This document shows, piece after piece, positions 39,986 to 46,768 of a stretch of DNA of 46,768 nt. The notes under the pieces are model-generated. The model was not told the DNA's origin and made no database searches. It was given only the letters and a program-made list of their open reading frames with translations. A program made the position numbers and the translations under genes. The DNA is taken from positions 1 to 46,768 of the forward strand of contig JAJZZH010000055.1 in assembly GCA_021797675.1 (NCBI GenBank), in the 5' to 3' direction. The DNA comes from Bacillota bacterium. Lineage in GTDB: Bacteria > Bacillota > Sulfobacillia > Sulfobacillales > Sulfobacillaceae. Each line of letters begins with the position of its first letter. Within the stretch, counting starts at the first letter, position 1.

Positions 39986-40966
39986 GTGCCCGAAAGGACG
40001 GTCACTCTGGTGGAACCCCTGAAGGCAACCGAAGAGGGCTGGTCGCGTTGGCTCACCCAGGATCCTGGGTCATGGCCCTTACGGCGCTTATTCTGGTCAA
40101 GCCGTGTGCCCCGGCCGGAGGACGCTACGGATCCCGAGTGGATTGCCGCCGTCTTGACCGCGATTTTGGAAGAAGGGACTGCCGCAGATTGGCGGTCTCT
40201 TCGTTGGGATGCCATATGGTCCATTTGGGATCGGTTGCCAATCCCCTCTACGGTGCGCTCGTTTTGGGATTGGTATCGAAAGGAGGAATACGCCATCGCT
40301 CATCGGGATCCCGTCCTCGACGCCGAGCAACATCAGGTTTTGGCCGTGGCGGCGACTGTCTTACCACCGTATGGCTTCGAACTAGCGGGAGGCACGGCGT
40401 TGGCCGCGGGATATCTGGGCCACCGACTATCCGAGGACTTCGATCTTTTCACCGGAGATGCGACAGTCGGCCTCGCCATTCCTGCGGTGCAAGCCGCATG
40501 GAGTGCGGCGGGGATTCCGTCCCGCGTCGAGAACACGTATGCTACTTTTGCTCGCCTCTGGGTGGGCCAGCGCCCGTTGAAAGTGGAACTCGCCCAAGAC
40601 AGTCCGTTCCGCCTGGCCTCGTCTGCGACGACGGTGGATGGCATGCCCGTACGGTCGCTTAAGGATTTAGCCGCAGACAAGACATTGGCGCTCTTTGGTC
40701 GAGCCACCACCCGCGACTTTGTTGACGTGTACATGCTTCTGCAGCGATACGGCCTCTCTCAGCTGATGAATTGGGCTCGCCAGAAAGATCCGGGCTTCGA
40801 CCGCGATTGGTTTATTAAAGCTTTGATTCAAGTGGAAAATGTTCAGCCCAAACGCGTTCAGATGCTGGTGCCATTGGACTGGGACCATCTTCGTCTTACG
40901 TTTCGTCAGGCGGCCCTGCGGCTAGACCGCGAATCCCGGAACGCGGATCAAGACTACCAGCGCTAA
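39986..40966 (+). CDS. AbiEii/AbiGii-type nucleotidyltransferase toxin with N-terminal extension
   Basis: 326 residues. GTG 39986 has GGGAG 8 nt upstream; a second GTG at 40010 is possible. Residues about 115-320 are a DNA polymerase-beta-like nucleotidyltransferase: FELAGGTALAAGYLGHRLSE then DFDLF, with GGT 135-137 and D151/D153; RSLKDLAADKTLALFGR (223-239), and TTRDFVDVYMLLQRY with R243, D244 and D247. These match the AbiEii motifs. Residues 1-110 (Trp-rich, EEGWSRWLTQDPGSW and WDAIWSIWDRLP) are extra. No separate AbiEi-type regulator is next to it, so the extension might supply that role. Likely a toxin or phage-defence effector. Confidence 0.8.
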   Translation: MPERTVTLVEPLKATEEGWSRWLTQDPGSWPLRRLFWSSRVPRPEDATDPEWIAAVLTAILEEGTAADWRSLRWDAIWSIWDRLPIPSTVRSFWDWYRKEEYAIAHRDPVLDAEQHQVLAVAATVLPPYGFELAGGTALAAGYLGHRLSEDFDLFTGDATVGLAIPAVQAAWSAAGIPSRVENTYATFARLWVGQRPLKVELAQDSPFRLASSATTVDGMPVRSLKDLAADKTLALFGRATTRDFVDVYMLLQRYGLSQLMNWARQKDPGFDRDWFIKALIQVENVQPKRVQMLVPLDWDHLRLTFRQAALRLDRESRNADQDYQR

Positions 40967-41013
40967 TCATTGCCACTAGCCCGATACAGAGTTCACATCT
41001 CGATAGGAATTGT

Positions 41014-41039
41014 CAGCCCGCTCTCAAGTGAGCGGGCTG
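41014..41039 (+). terminator. Terminator-like hairpin after the nucleotidyltransferase gene
   Basis: Perfect 10-bp stem CAGCCCGCTC / GAGCGGGCTG with a TCAAGT loop, 47 nt after the stop. A T-rich run does not follow, only GGTTCTGTTG. Confidence 0.55.
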
Positions 41040-41171
41040 GGTTCTGTTGTGGAAAGCGGCTCCGCATCATTAGAAGGTGTTTTGCGCGCGGATTACCCGA
41101 AATCGGGCGTCAATCGATCCGGCCGAGGTCTCATGACCCCGGCTTTGACTATGAATAGGAGACGCTCGTTA

Positions 41172-42104
41172 ATGTCCGAGAGAATCGCGATTGATGCCGG
41201 CCACGGCTTCACGAAAGCCTTGGCTGACGACGCTCAAATGATCTTTCCCAGCCTCATTTGCCCTGCACCGGCGACCGTCGATTTGGGGGAGTTTGTCCAG
41301 TCACACACGGTGGCTATCGATGGAGTGCCGTACCTGGTCGGGGAGGCGGCCCGCAAACACGCGACTCCCCTGTGGTCACGGGACAAAGCAGCCGACCCGG
41401 ACACGCTACGGCTCGTCTTGGTCGCTGCCGCCCAACTGGGTGCCATGGGACCGGTAGCGCTGGCCACGGGCCTACCGTTGTCCTGGTTCGGATCACAGCG
41501 CCGACGTTTTCGCGAAGCGCTAAGGGGGTATGGGGCTTCGGTCCAATTGCCCGGTCAAGCGGCCCAACGCCTCTGGATTGAATCCGTGATGGTGTTGCCC
41601 CAGGGGGTCGCCGCGGCGGGGCCCGTGTTATCGTCGGTGGATTATGCACCAGGCGCGTACCTGATTGTCGATATCGGGTATCGCACCACGGATTACATTC
41701 TCGTCACCAAAGCACCCCACGACACCTTGGACTACGCGCCGGATGCCGCCGGATCGCTCCCAGTGGGCATGAGCGCGGTGACGAAAACCGTGGTCGACGC
41801 CATTAACCGCCAATACCCGGTGGAGTACACGCCAGCCGAGATCGAGAGTCAGACGACGGTCACCGTGCGAGGTCAGCACATTGATGTGACCCAACGGCGA
41901 CGCGAGACCCAAACGAGCGTCGGCAAGCAAATCGCGCAACAACTGGCCTTAGCGTTAGGCCCCAACCTCGACAAATTGTTGGGCATTGTGGCCGTGGATG
42001 GCGGATCGAGCCTACTGACCCAGGTCTTGCCCGGCTTGATTGTGCCCCACGATCCCCAATGGGCCAACGTGCAGGGGTATGCCGCCGTACAGAGTGGAAG
42101 CTAA
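41172..42104 (+). CDS. ParM/StbA-like actin-family plasmid segregation protein
   Basis: 310-residue ATPase of the actin-like protein family that polymerises to separate plasmid copies. Phosphate 1 motif IAIDAGHGFTKA has D8, phosphate 2 is LIVDIGYRTTDY (164-175, D167) and the adenosine motif is VAVDGGSSLL (273-282). The ATG at 41172 has TAGGAG 10 nt upstream; the longer frame from 41010 is unsupported. It is followed by four GGTACGAT repeats and a truncated small gene where the adaptor (ParR-type) gene normally lies. Presence in a chromosome-like context indicates an integrated plasmid. Confidence 0.85.
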   Translation: MSERIAIDAGHGFTKALADDAQMIFPSLICPAPATVDLGEFVQSHTVAIDGVPYLVGEAARKHATPLWSRDKAADPDTLRLVLVAAAQLGAMGPVALATGLPLSWFGSQRRRFREALRGYGASVQLPGQAAQRLWIESVMVLPQGVAAAGPVLSSVDYAPGAYLIVDIGYRTTDYILVTKAPHDTLDYAPDAAGSLPVGMSAVTKTVVDAINRQYPVEYTPAEIESQTTVTVRGQHIDVTQRRRETQTSVGKQIAQQLALALGPNLDKLLGIVAVDGGSSLLTQVLPGLIVPHDPQWANVQGYAAVQSGS

Positions 42105-42114
42105 CCGGATGATT

Positions 42115-42280
42115 GGGTACGATAGCTCGACCCGTGCGCCGTCAGCCTTTGACCGGCTTTTTTGGGCACTTCGGGTACGATGACCGCAAAACGTCCGCAA
42201 AAAATCCGATGATCGTACCCAAATCGACGGCCAAGGAGCCTCAAACCCGCATGGTCGTAGGAAGGGAGCTCGGTACGATG
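42115..42280. promoter_or_regulatory. Four GGTACGAT repeats, candidate partition centromere or operator
   Basis: GGGTACGAT at 42115-42123 and 42173-42181, its inverse ATCGTACCC at 42212-42220, and GGTACGAT at 42272-42279 overlapping the start of the next gene. A weak hairpin with six T (AGCC-n7-GGCTTTTTT, about 42144-42163) lies among them. Repeats of this kind between parM and the adaptor gene are expected binding sites for the adaptor. Confidence 0.5.
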
Positions 42281-42436
42281 AAACTCCATTTTACCCTCGA
42301 CGACGCCGATCAAGACGCCATCCGGTTCTGGCGGGACGTCCATCGCCGATACTGCCCAGGCGGATGGGATCGGTCGACGACGCTCTGCCAACTAGGATCG
42401 GAGATCACCTCGTCGATGGTCCCGTCCCAGTACTGA
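42278..42436 (+). pseudogene. Truncated small gene after parM-like gene (possible ParR-type adaptor)
   Basis: ATG 42278 with GAAGGGAG upstream starts MKLHFTLDDADQDAIRFWRD, an RHH-like beginning expected for a ParR-type adaptor. After about 25 residues (near 42345) the sequence becomes the antisense of the rhamnosidase-like fragment, and the frame ends by chance at 42436. The 3' part of the gene is lost at this junction. Confidence 0.55.
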
Positions 42437-42807
42437 ATGGTGAGACGACACAGGAACCCCGGTTTCCCGATGGGCCAGGTTCCGTCTCCCGATCCATAAA
42501 ACAGCACCGCCACGCCCAACACGTTCGTTCCGTGCTGCAAGACATCGGTCAGATTCATCGGGTCGGCCTCCGGCCACCGCGGGTCGGCGGGGGCAGGCCC
42601 CCACTGGATGCGGCGGCCATTGATCGACAAGCGATAGCGACTATCCGCCAAAATCCATCCGCGTGCCTCGCGAATGGCCTTGGTGACCACCAGTTCTTTT
42701 CGAAAGAGGATAACCGTATTGGCTAGCGTCCTCTCCGATGGATACCAAATCCATTGCGCTCCCATGAAGTCTTTCTGAGAACTCGTGCCGGAACCTGTCT
42801 CCGTCAC
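42345..42807 (-). pseudogene. Alpha-L-rhamnosidase-like (GH78) gene, N-terminal fragment
   Basis: GTG at 42807 with GAGGAGGGG upstream begins a frame whose WIWYPSERTLANTVILFRKE is the usual opening of bacterial rhamnosidases and related inverting glycosidases. It continues with SRYRLSINGRRIQWGPAPAD, DVLQHGTNVLGVAVLFYGSG and DPSWQSVVDRSHPPGQYRRW, all in the N-terminal beta domains. At about 42345 it stops matching and joins the parM locus, so the catalytic domain is absent. The gene was interrupted by, or deleted at, the island boundary. Confidence 0.7.
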
Positions 42808-43177
42808 ATTCGACCCCTCCTCGTCAATTTGAGCACAACCCCACTCCCGCATCCTGGTCGCCGTTAGGACCCGTTCGCCGAGGTTCTTTACCTTGCTCCT
42901 CGTCGATTGCCATCCGCATGCGATCTGCCAGCTGGCAACCACATCTATCAGGACTTCACTTGGTTCCCCATTGCACCTAGCCGAATCGACTGCATATGAG
43001 GCATCCGGAGGGTCCTGTCCGACCATTTGCGTAATTCTGCCCGTGCCCTGGGAAGACCTCCCCTTGGGGGCAACCCCGTATCATATCAACCGATCCCATA
43101 CGGCCACCGTTCGTCACTGTGGATGCGACCCAAAACACGAGTCTGTGCTGGATTTTCAACGTTTTTGGTGTTAGCGG
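42808..43177. other. Intergenic stretch between the rhamnosidase-like fragment and the GH95-like gene
   Basis: 370 bases; both neighbours are on the minus strand. Minus-strand frames (for example one with VKNLGERVLTATRMREWG) lack an RBS and a complete gene. No terminator was recognised after the GH95-like stop. Confidence 0.4.
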
Positions 43178-45601
43178 TTACGGGCGATATGCCTGAGGCC
43201 GACCCTCCGAGGTGAGACGAATGAATTCCCCGGCCTGCATGGCCACGGTCAAGACGCGTTCGGCCAGAACAATTTCTTCGGTGTTGGACCGATGGATCCT
43301 CACCGCTGCCCTGGCCCACGGATTACGCAAACGCAGCTCGGCCTCCGTCTCGCTGGTTACCTCAACCCATTGGACTTGGCCCTTCGCCTGCCGAGCGCTG
43401 ACCAAAAAGGCTCCCACAGCCCGCAACGTGCGAAATTCTGCTGCGCGTTCGGATGGCCAATTAGGGAAGAGCCGCAGGGTACCATCATAACTCTGGAGCA
43501 AGCATTCGTTAATCACCACCGGTAGGCCGAAGTTTTCTACCCAGATCCCCATGTGAGCCATCCCCGTAAAATCTCTGGCATCATGACGTCGTCCGCCCGT
43601 TTCGGTCATCATATTTGTCCACGTCCCGTTGGGCAAGTGACTGTACCGTAGATGACGTTTGAAGCGGTCCAGGTCTAAAATGCCTAGGCGCACTCCTGCC
43701 AGGTAATAGAGGACGATCTCATTGCCGCCTTCATTGCGGTGATTGCGATACGAGTTAACCGCCACCGCGAAATTTTCGTCTGTAGCGTCCGACGCCGCGA
43801 GTCCCATTTCTTCCCCCGGGAACACGGGCGTCAGCGGATTGGGTAAGTTGTAGACCGTCTCCGGATCCTCTCCGGCCACCGACACCCACACCTTACCCCG
43901 CGGTGACTCGGCCGTCGGATACTGCGGAAAATGATCTAGGATCTCCTGAACGCGCTGCAGGAGCGGCGCCTCTTCGGACGTTTTCTCTAAAATTGTGCAC
44001 ATTTCCACAAACGCTCGAAAAATAAACCGCGTGAGCGTGAGGTCTACCAAACAATCCGCATTCTTCTGGAATCCTGGGGTCAACCCATAGAGTTCGGGGA
44101 CCACCGTCGGAAAAATGTGATACCCGTCGTCTCCCCACTGCGGCCCATGCGCCTCTTGTCGCATCATATACTCAACCATAAACTGCACGGCGGCCTGGAT
44201 CGGCGCAAAAGCGCGGTCGTGCAGAAATCGCCGATCCTGGGTATACAGATAGTGCCACCAGAGGCTTTGCACGGTAAAGGGCGTTTCACAAAGTTCCCAC
44301 CCCCAATGCGGCGTGGGATACGGCATCATGTGCATGTCCACGGGATACGCCGAGTGCGGAAAATAAGCCCCGTGCAAACCATAATAGTGTTCGGCCCAAG
44401 TCCGGCTTAAGGGCATGAGCGTTTCGACCAAACTCACATACGATTCATGCAGATCGGCATGATTGCTGGAAAAGGTCACCCAGAACGGCTGTTCAGTGTT
44501 GTAATTCATATGGTAATCGCCGTGCCAAGCGGACCCAATCGACCGGTAACTCCAATTACCAAAGAGCCCGGGGCACACACCTCCCGGCGTGACCGCACAT
44601 TTTAGAAAGTACAGATTCCAATACCATACCTGTTCCAGTTCCGGATCATCGAGTTGAACCCCGGACCGTTCCCAGTAGGTACGCCAAGCCTTCATCGACG
44701 CCTCGTGGGCCGCGTTCCAGTCGGCCCGAGATGGGGTGCTGGGCACGAGATCCAGTGCGGCCGCTCCACACTCTGCTGCCCGACCATGCTGCAAGGTGAT
44801 GCACGTCACGAGGTCGCGGGCGTGGTCCCATCGCATTTCCAAGGTCCCTTCGGTGGACGGCGCAACGCCAGCTACGGAGACGGATGCCGTGATCACGAAC
44901 GCACGGTCACGAGGGTCTGGGGCTCCATCGACGCGACCAGGCAACACTTGACGAAATCCGATCCGAGGCTCTTGGCCTCTCCTCACGGTTTCGGGAACAG
45001 GCAACCCTGCCCGAGGCTCGGGATCCGGCAGGACTTTGATGCGGTTGAAAATCGGCGCGGGGGATTCCCCGCCCTCTTCCGTCCGGGTGCGAACCCAGAT
45101 ACGGTCTCGCGTGGGTTCAACGATCATCGCGGCCTGCAGAGCTGCTCCCGTCTCGACGCGAAGAAACTGCACCACGCATAATCCTTCGTCGATATGCAGC
45201 GTGTGGCCCACCAGTTCGACCTCCCGGCGGTCCCATCCGAAGAGGACCGAGCCACAGGGCATGGGGCATGGATACGGTTGGGCATAATTGTCCTCCGCCA
45301 TCTGACAATACGCCCGATACCAGGGATCGTCGTTCAGCGTGGCCAATGACGGAGAAATCGCCTGCACTCTTCGGAATACGTCCGTAAAGGTTCCAAGCTC
45401 TTCCGCATGATCTTCGGCCAGTCGAATGTCCCACACCGCATTGTGCCCTACATGAAGCACCAGCGCATCGGGCCGGGTGGTTACCACCACCCCCAACCCC
45501 CCATTGCCCAGGAGCGCTCCCTCAAAAAAATCTGGCGCTGGCTTGGGCATCAGAATCGGATGCTTGCCTGCCTGCGCGACCACATCCATACCGTCGCCCA
45601 T
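43178..45601 (-). CDS. Glycoside hydrolase family 95-like protein (alpha-L-fucosidase type)
   Basis: 807-residue glycosidase with the GH95 plan. An N-terminal beta domain (ALLGNGGLGVVVTTRPDALV near residue 28) is followed by a linker, an (alpha/alpha)6 barrel, and a C-terminal beta domain. Core signatures are CPGLFGNWSY, SAWHGDYHMNYNTEQPFWVT (the Asn pair and Asp region), FGLPVVINECLLQSYDG and LRLFPNWP. The barrel also has WWHYLYTQDRRFLHDRAF, a common (alpha/alpha)6 helix. It acts on terminal alpha-L-fucosides or alpha-L-galactosides by inversion. ATG 45601 has GAGGAAGG upstream. No signal peptide, so it is intracellular and needs imported substrate. Confidence 0.85.
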   Translation of the reverse strand: MGDGMDVVAQAGKHPILMPKPAPDFFEGALLGNGGLGVVVTTRPDALVLHVGHNAVWDIRLAEDHAEELGTFTDVFRRVQAISPSLATLNDDPWYRAYCQMAEDNYAQPYPCPMPCGSVLFGWDRREVELVGHTLHIDEGLCVVQFLRVETGAALQAAMIVEPTRDRIWVRTRTEEGGESPAPIFNRIKVLPDPEPRAGLPVPETVRRGQEPRIGFRQVLPGRVDGAPDPRDRAFVITASVSVAGVAPSTEGTLEMRWDHARDLVTCITLQHGRAAECGAAALDLVPSTPSRADWNAAHEASMKAWRTYWERSGVQLDDPELEQVWYWNLYFLKCAVTPGGVCPGLFGNWSYRSIGSAWHGDYHMNYNTEQPFWVTFSSNHADLHESYVSLVETLMPLSRTWAEHYYGLHGAYFPHSAYPVDMHMMPYPTPHWGWELCETPFTVQSLWWHYLYTQDRRFLHDRAFAPIQAAVQFMVEYMMRQEAHGPQWGDDGYHIFPTVVPELYGLTPGFQKNADCLVDLTLTRFIFRAFVEMCTILEKTSEEAPLLQRVQEILDHFPQYPTAESPRGKVWVSVAGEDPETVYNLPNPLTPVFPGEEMGLAASDATDENFAVAVNSYRNHRNEGGNEIVLYYLAGVRLGILDLDRFKRHLRYSHLPNGTWTNMMTETGGRRHDARDFTGMAHMGIWVENFGLPVVINECLLQSYDGTLRLFPNWPSERAAEFRTLRAVGAFLVSARQAKGQVQWVEVTSETEAELRLRNPWARAAVRIHRSNTEEIVLAERVLTVAMQAGEFIRLTSEGRPQAYRP

Positions 45602-45981
45602 GTTCTCACCTTCCTCTATGATTGACTATGGACCACGGGATCGGGAACTGCCGATCGACCGCGGTTTTCTGGACGCACTTAGCCATTAGGATGGACGCCA
45701 CGGAATGTTCCGTGACTGTGCCCCGACAGCATCGTCTCCCGTAATCGTAGCGCTTCTAGGACGTACGCCCCTGTGGCTCTCACGCTTGGGCGGGTTGAAG
45801 CGATAAGCGACACCGCATCCACACCTTGTCTCCTCCGCACATGTCAACTCTGTAAATGTTGACTGGGTCAGGGAAACGGAGTTCGGTCCCCTCCCGTGTG
45901 AAGGTTGGCAAATGCCCCTTGGGCTAGACGGGTCGAGCAACAAGCGAACAATCCGGGTAAGACCACCCAGAGCACCATGAC
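45602..45981. other. Intergenic region upstream of the GH95-like gene
   Basis: 380 bases. It contains the palindromes CACGGAA-TG-TTCCGTG (45697-45712) and GTCAAC-n9-GTTGAC (about 45842-45862), which may be operators for the GH95-like gene. Short frames are without RBS. No RNA gene was recognised. Confidence 0.4.
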
Positions 45982-46437
45982 ATGCGCCAACGTGACGAGC
46001 AAGATCAGCAGTCCGAAGCCCGCCAAGGTACTCGATGGGGACTCGTTTGGAGATTAGCCTTAATGACGGGATTGCGACGCGGAGAAATTCTTGGGTTACA
46101 ATGGACGGACATCAACTGGGAGACCGGAACCCTCACGGTGCAGCGTGCCATGAATCGCTACAATAAACCCTGGCCGCCGAAAACGGCTCAAGGGAAACGG
46201 ACCGTAGCCCTTGATACAGATACCTTAAGCGCTCTTCGCGAAGCTAATCAACGTTCGGCTCATGGCGTTTGGGTCTTCGAAACCCGCAATGGTACTCCTA
46301 TCAACGCACGCAATCTTAGCCGCGCATACTACCAGGCTATCGCACAATCTCAGGTCCCGTCCATTCGGTTTCACGACCTTCGCCATTATGGGTTGACCAC
46401 GATTATGCGAAGTCACCCCCAGAGTAGCGCGATTTAG
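45982..46437 (+). pseudogene. Tyrosine recombinase, internal fragment
   Basis: Catalytic-domain piece of a phage-type integrase: LALMTGLRRGEILGLQWTDI (first catalytic Arg), KTAQGKRTVALDTDTL (beta hairpin with the Lys) and IRFHDLRH (HxxR box). After HDLRH the frame becomes unrelated and stops at 46437, so the Tyr is missing. The N-terminal domains are also absent. It faces the recombinase fragment at 46472, and the two may be residues of different elements. Confidence 0.75.
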
Positions 46438-46471
46438 AAAGCCTTCAACTCAATATCCTGTCACATAATGT

Positions 46472-46768
46472 TCAGCGGCAGAGGTCTTCCAGCCACGCCA
46501 TGAGCTCGCCGTCGCGGTCCCATCCGGGCATCTGGCCCGCGTCAAATCCATAATCGACCCGCTCCAACGCCTGGCGTTTCATTTCGGTATCGGCTCGGGC
46601 ATAGATTTCCGTGGTGGTGACCGTGGCATGGCCTAAAAAATCGCGAATGTTGACCAGATTGATGCCCGCTTGCAGCATGTGGACGGCTCGGCTGTGACGG
46701 AACACGTGGGGGGGTAATGCGGCCGTGCACCTGAAAACCCGGGACCGTACTGGCTTGCTGTACATACT
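46472..46768 (-). CDS. Tyrosine recombinase, C-terminal part (runs off the window)
   Basis: XerC/D-like catalytic end: PHVFRHSRAVHMLQAG (HxFRHS box), IRDFLGHATVTTTEIYARAD (LGH and the Tyr nucleophile), then QALERVDYGFDAGQMP and an Asp/Trp tail to the stop. The 5' part lies beyond the window end, so completeness cannot be judged. All visible catalytic residues are present, unlike the three recombinase remnants at 24111, 32907 and 45982. Confidence 0.7.
   Translation of the reverse strand, partial: SMYSKPVRSRVFRCTAALPPHVFRHSRAVHMLQAGINLVNIRDFLGHATVTTTEIYARADTEMKRQALERVDYGFDAGQMPGWDRDGELMAWLEDLCR

Noticed and set aside
42310-43026. Full 238-residue frame as one gene including an upstream segment to 43026
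   Set aside because: The region before 42807 lacks glycosidase similarity and an RBS; a good GAGGAGGGG site supports the GTG at 42807.
45686-45943. 85-residue minus-strand frame with Cys-x-Cys
   Set aside because: No RBS, no recognised domain, lies in the presumed regulatory region of the GH95-like gene.

Overview
The window is about 46.8 kb of GC-rich (about 58-60% by eye) bacterial DNA. Strong AGGAGG-type ribosome binding sites, frequent GTG and TTG starts, ATGA-coupled genes, a CUT1 sugar importer with no ATPase of its own, hicAB and SpoVT-AbrB/PIN modules and an actin-like plasmid segregation protein all point to a Firmicutes-type host. Something near Sulfobacillus fits the style, but this is an inference and no marker gene in the window proves it.

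Layout. (1) 1-15.2 kb is a metabolic region. A plus-strand operon (148-6352) encodes an oligopeptide-type ABC ATPase, an enolase-superfamily enzyme, a Gfo/Idh/MocA dehydrogenase, an extended SDR, a DHDPS-family lyase and an alpha/beta hydrolase. It converges on an AEC-type permease. On the minus strand are a lone AlkP-superfamily 'sulfatase' and a tightly overlapping operon: Gfo/Idh/MocA dehydrogenase, xylose-isomerase-like TIM barrel, second 'sulfatase', AraC-type regulator. A PAPS sulfotransferase lies just upstream. Both 'sulfatases' have Thr where formylglycine sulfatases have Cys or Ser. Two direct repeats 21 bp apart precede the operon and look like an AraC-family operator. (2) 15.8-19.0 kb is a three-gene sugar ABC importer. 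(3) 19.3-20.8 kb is a decayed transposase, followed by a homodimer-type ABC exporter (20905-22644).

(4) 23.1-42.35 kb is an accessory island: AbrB/PIN and HicAB toxin-antitoxin pairs, a broken tyrosine recombinase, a ribbon-helix-helix regulator divergent from two small proteins, an intact serine recombinase, lspA between two MITE-like elements, a block of cargo enzymes (methyltransferase, GNAT acetyltransferase, truncated peptidase E, aminoglycoside-phosphotransferase-like kinase), a broken ParB-like gene, and an integrated plasmid-like backbone. The backbone has a candidate origin, a winged-helix replication protein, a DnaC/DnaI-type loader, a DUF3850-like gene with an in-frame stop, a zinc ribbon, a NERD protein, a repeat protein, an AbiEii-type nucleotidyltransferase and ParM with four GGTACGAT repeats. 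It ends abruptly inside a rhamnosidase-like gene fragment at about 42.35 kb. (5) 42.35-46.8 kb holds the glycosidase fragment, a complete GH95-like fucosidase, and two more tyrosine recombinase remnants.

How the genes may work together. The sugar genes could take up and oxidise an unusual sugar or sugar derivative released by the glycosidases and AlkP hydrolases. The steps would be dehydrogenation (Gfo/Idh, SDR), ring opening (hydrolase), rearrangement or dehydration (enolase family) and aldol cleavage (DHDPS family). This route is an inference from families. The active-site substitutions noted below argue against copying standard names onto these enzymes.
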